From JBGASG01 sp046328035 (GTDB taxonomy: Bacteria > Cyanobacteriota > Vampirovibrionia > Obscuribacterales > Obscuribacteraceae), in the NCBI GenBank assembly GCA_046328035.1, contig JAXLXI010000008.1:62001-126000 (forward strand): a stretch of 64,000 nt of DNA. The letters are read 5' to 3'. Shown one piece after another: positions 62,248-64,000 of the stretch. Numbering within the stretch: position 1 is the stretch's first letter; every line of letters starts with the position of its first letter. The translations under genes were made by a program, and so were the position numbers. The notes beneath the pieces are model-generated. The model was given only the letters and a program-made list of their open reading frames with translations. It made no database searches and was not told where the DNA came from.

Positions 62248-63339
62248 TTAACGGAGAACCAACTCGCGAGCCAGCTGCACTTTTTCAGCGTGAACAGGGG
62301 TTTCCATCATCTGCATGACTTTGGCGTCGCGCATCAGTTTCTCGACTGGATACTCTTTCATATATCCGTAGCCACCGAAAACTTGCACAGCATCGGTGGC
62401 GATGCGCATTGCCGCATCGAGCGCAAAAATGCGTGCCACCGTAGATGGCGTCACCGATTTGCGTGTCTGGCTCGAGGCGTCTGCATACCAACATGCCTTC
62501 ATCCAGAGCAGACGACCAGCCTCGACGTCCTTGGCCATGTCAGCCAACATGAAGGCTACGCCTTGATGGTTGCCGATCGGCACACCAAATGTGGTTCGCT
62601 CTTTGGCATACTTGACCGAGGCAGTCAGGGCACTGCGTCCAATGCCGACGGCTTCAGCAGCCACGTACGCGTGGGAAGAAACATTAGCCTGCTGCATAAT
62701 CGCAGCGGCCGCACCAGCCTCACCCAGCAATTGAGCAGGAGCAGCAACCAGCTTTTGCCGACGAATGTCGGCGGCCTTGCGGCCGAATGGAAAAACGATT
62801 TCGCCTTCGCCCTGGACGCCGGAACGATCATTGATGATCAGTACCGAATCACCCTCGGCACCATGGGCAGTGACAACCAGCCATTGCCAGCCGCGGGCGT
62901 TGAGCACTACGCTTTCACCGGAGACTAGATACTGCCCGCCTTTCTTCTCATATTTGAGCGGAGACAGGGCAAATCCCGCCAGCGTAAATGATGCCGTCAA
63001 TTGCGAGAGAAACTCTTCCTTCTGGCTCTCCGAGCCTGCCACCAGAATTGGTGCCACAGCCAGTTCGTTGCCTTCGAAAGCGGCGCTGATGCCGGAGCAG
63101 GCAGCGCCCAGTTCTTCAGCGATCACACAGGCATCAGTGAGCGTCAGTCCGAAACCACCGAAGGCCTCCGGCACGCGCACATTGAAGAGTCCCAACTCCC
63201 ACGCCTTGCGCAGTACATCTTCCGGAGTCGACCCGGAGTGGTCGCATTTTTCAGCCAGCGGCGCGATCTCATTCATGGCAAACTCGCGTGCCAGGTCCTG
63301 ATATTGGCGCTGATCGTCGTTGAGCACTAAGTCCGGCAT
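62248..63339 (-). CDS. Divergent acyl-CoA dehydrogenase-like flavoprotein
   Basis: About 363 residues from the ATG at 63339 (a GTG at 63369 is possible). The helical N-domain (REFAMNEIAPLAEKCD, GGFGLTLTDACVIAEELG) and C-domain (RTTFGVPIGNHQGVAFMLADM, VQVFGGYGYMKEYPVEKLMRDAKVMQMME) are those of the family. The middle domain lacks the usual TEPxAGSD flavin motif (here FALSPLKYEKKGGQYLVSG), and MMETP replaces IYEGT, though the glutamate is kept. It may use an unusual substrate or have altered flavin contacts. It is upstream of the small 61912 gene. Confidence 0.82.
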   Translation of the reverse strand: MPDLVLNDDQRQYQDLAREFAMNEIAPLAEKCDHSGSTPEDVLRKAWELGLFNVRVPEAFGGFGLTLTDACVIAEELGAACSGISAAFEGNELAVAPILVAGSESQKEEFLSQLTASFTLAGFALSPLKYEKKGGQYLVSGESVVLNARGWQWLVVTAHGAEGDSVLIINDRSGVQGEGEIVFPFGRKAADIRRQKLVAAPAQLLGEAGAAAAIMQQANVSSHAYVAAEAVGIGRSALTASVKYAKERTTFGVPIGNHQGVAFMLADMAKDVEAGRLLWMKACWYADASSQTRKSVTPSTVARIFALDAAMRIATDAVQVFGGYGYMKEYPVEKLMRDAKVMQMMETPVHAEKVQLARELVLR

Positions 63340-63535
63340 ATCTCTAACACTCGTGAATTCCCTTGCCACGGCGATTGTACTGCGTTACCGCCAGACAGTT
63401 GGTCACCGACACGCGGCAGGCACAGACCTTCGTTTATTTCTTTCTCAGATCATCGCCAGCTGCCTGCTTATCTGACGTTGGCACGATTTCTGAAAGGATA
63501 TTCACGTAATGATGTCAAACTCTCGGAGAATCAAC

Positions 63536-63565
63536 TTGACCACAAGGCGTCGGCGAAGTCATGAT
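63536..63565 (+). promoter_or_regulatory. Possible promoter of rpe
   Basis: TTGACC (63536-63541), an 18-bp spacer, CATGAT (63560-63565), 38 bp before the rpe ATG. The match is moderate. Confidence 0.38.
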
Positions 63566-63603
63566 ACACCTGGCAAAGGCGCCCCAGTTTACGTTTGAGG
63601 GTT

Positions 63604-64000
63604 ATGTCAGTACTGGTTGCACCATCGATTCTGTCGGCAGATTTCGCCAATCTGTCCGCCGATCTCAAAAGAGCAGAGGACGGCGGCGCCGACTGGATCC
63701 ACGTGGACGTCATGGACGGACACTTCGTGCCCAACATCACCATCGGTCCACCGGTGGTGAAGAGCCTGCGCGCCAACACCAGACTGCCCCTGGACGTGCA
63801 TCTGATGATCACAGATCCGGACCGCTACCTCGGTGATTTCGCCGACGCCGGCTCCGATCACATCATTGTCCACGTCGAAGCCTGCCGGCACCTGCAGCGC
63901 ACCCTGCAGGCGATTCGCAAGCTGGGCAAAAAAGCCGGTGTCTCGCTCAATCCGCACACTCACGAAGATTGCCTGCGCTATGTGCTCAACGATCTGGACG
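63604..64000 (+). CDS. rpe: Ribulose-phosphate 3-epimerase, 3' truncated by window end
   Basis: Interconverts ribulose-5-phosphate and xylulose-5-phosphate in the pentose phosphate pathway. The visible 132 residues cover the first half of the TIM barrel with LVAPSILSADFANLSADL, the metal/catalytic HVDVMDGHFVPNITIGPPVV and PLDVHLMITDP. GAGG lies just before the ATG at 63604. The gene runs off the window. Confidence 0.95.
   Translation, partial: MSVLVAPSILSADFANLSADLKRAEDGGADWIHVDVMDGHFVPNITIGPPVVKSLRANTRLPLDVHLMITDPDRYLGDFADAGSDHIIVHVEACRHLQRTLQAIRKLGKKAGVSLNPHTHEDCLRYVLNDLD

Noticed and set aside
63509..63598. 29-residue Arg-rich open frame just upstream of rpe, possible leader peptide
   Set aside because: It overlaps the proposed rpe promoter, and nothing else supports translation beyond an AAGGA upstream.

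Overview
The window is one contiguous stretch of a bacterial chromosome of roughly 55-58% GC. Genes are dense, lie on both strands, often have TTG or GTG starts, and often overlap a few bases at their 3' ends. The mix of housekeeping genes with very long Ala/Pro/Gln-rich proteins, LysM proteins without signal peptides, many TPR proteins, a TPR-fused Ser/Thr kinase, roadblock/LC7 and DUF4388 domains and a cyanobacterial-style membrane-anchored YvcK suggests the non-photosynthetic sister lineage of Cyanobacteria (Melainabacteria / Vampirovibrionophyceae, Obscuribacterales-like). That assignment is inference from gene style; no rRNA is present. I see no tRNA, CRISPR array, insertion sequence or phage gene.

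Layout. 1-13.7 kb: the 3' part of a giant Gln/Pro-rich protein ending in a roadblock domain, leucyl aminopeptidase, a DUF4388/MshEN-like protein, a secreted protein, a disordered double-LysM protein behind a repeated operator-like palindrome, a DUF805-SRPBCC membrane fusion and glycerate kinase. 13.8-20.5 kb: small genes, argS with a DJ-1/PfpI gene, an RluE-like pseudouridine synthase, and two membrane TPR proteins followed by a decayed duplicate of one of them. 20.5-23.3 kb: an envelope-stress module made of an ECF sigma factor, an anti-sigma factor with three zinc-finger modules, and two Spy/CpxP-like periplasmic proteins. 23.8-29.2 kb: metK, an FHA-adenylate cyclase, nagZ and a TPR protein.

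29.4-35.1 kb is the accessory core: an unrecognised protein with a 5' hairpin, a 1035-residue LysM-tailed protein with a good promoter, a repeat island with three REP-like palindromes and a perfect 20-bp inverted repeat, and an orphan DUF6088/AbiEi-type antitoxin homologue. 35.1-39.1 kb: miaB, a small gene, ribD and a phosphofructokinase with the active-site residues of pyrophosphate-dependent enzymes. 39.4-42.0 kb: sucC, sucD, a hypothetical gene and an AbrB-like gene, all interrupted by closely spaced frameshifts while every other long gene reads through. This looks more like a local sequence-quality problem than gene death.

42-53.6 kb: patatin-like phospholipase, TPR-fused Ser/Thr kinase, NarL-type histidine kinase, flavin reductase, CheY-like regulator, the def / zinc-ribbon / RapZ C-terminal-domain / yvcK operon, a secreted protein, cobU and a YgjP-type metalloprotease. 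53.9-64 kb: fabF, a 1578-residue tandem-repeat helical protein, cysE, three small genes, a divergent acyl-CoA dehydrogenase, and rpe cut by the window end.
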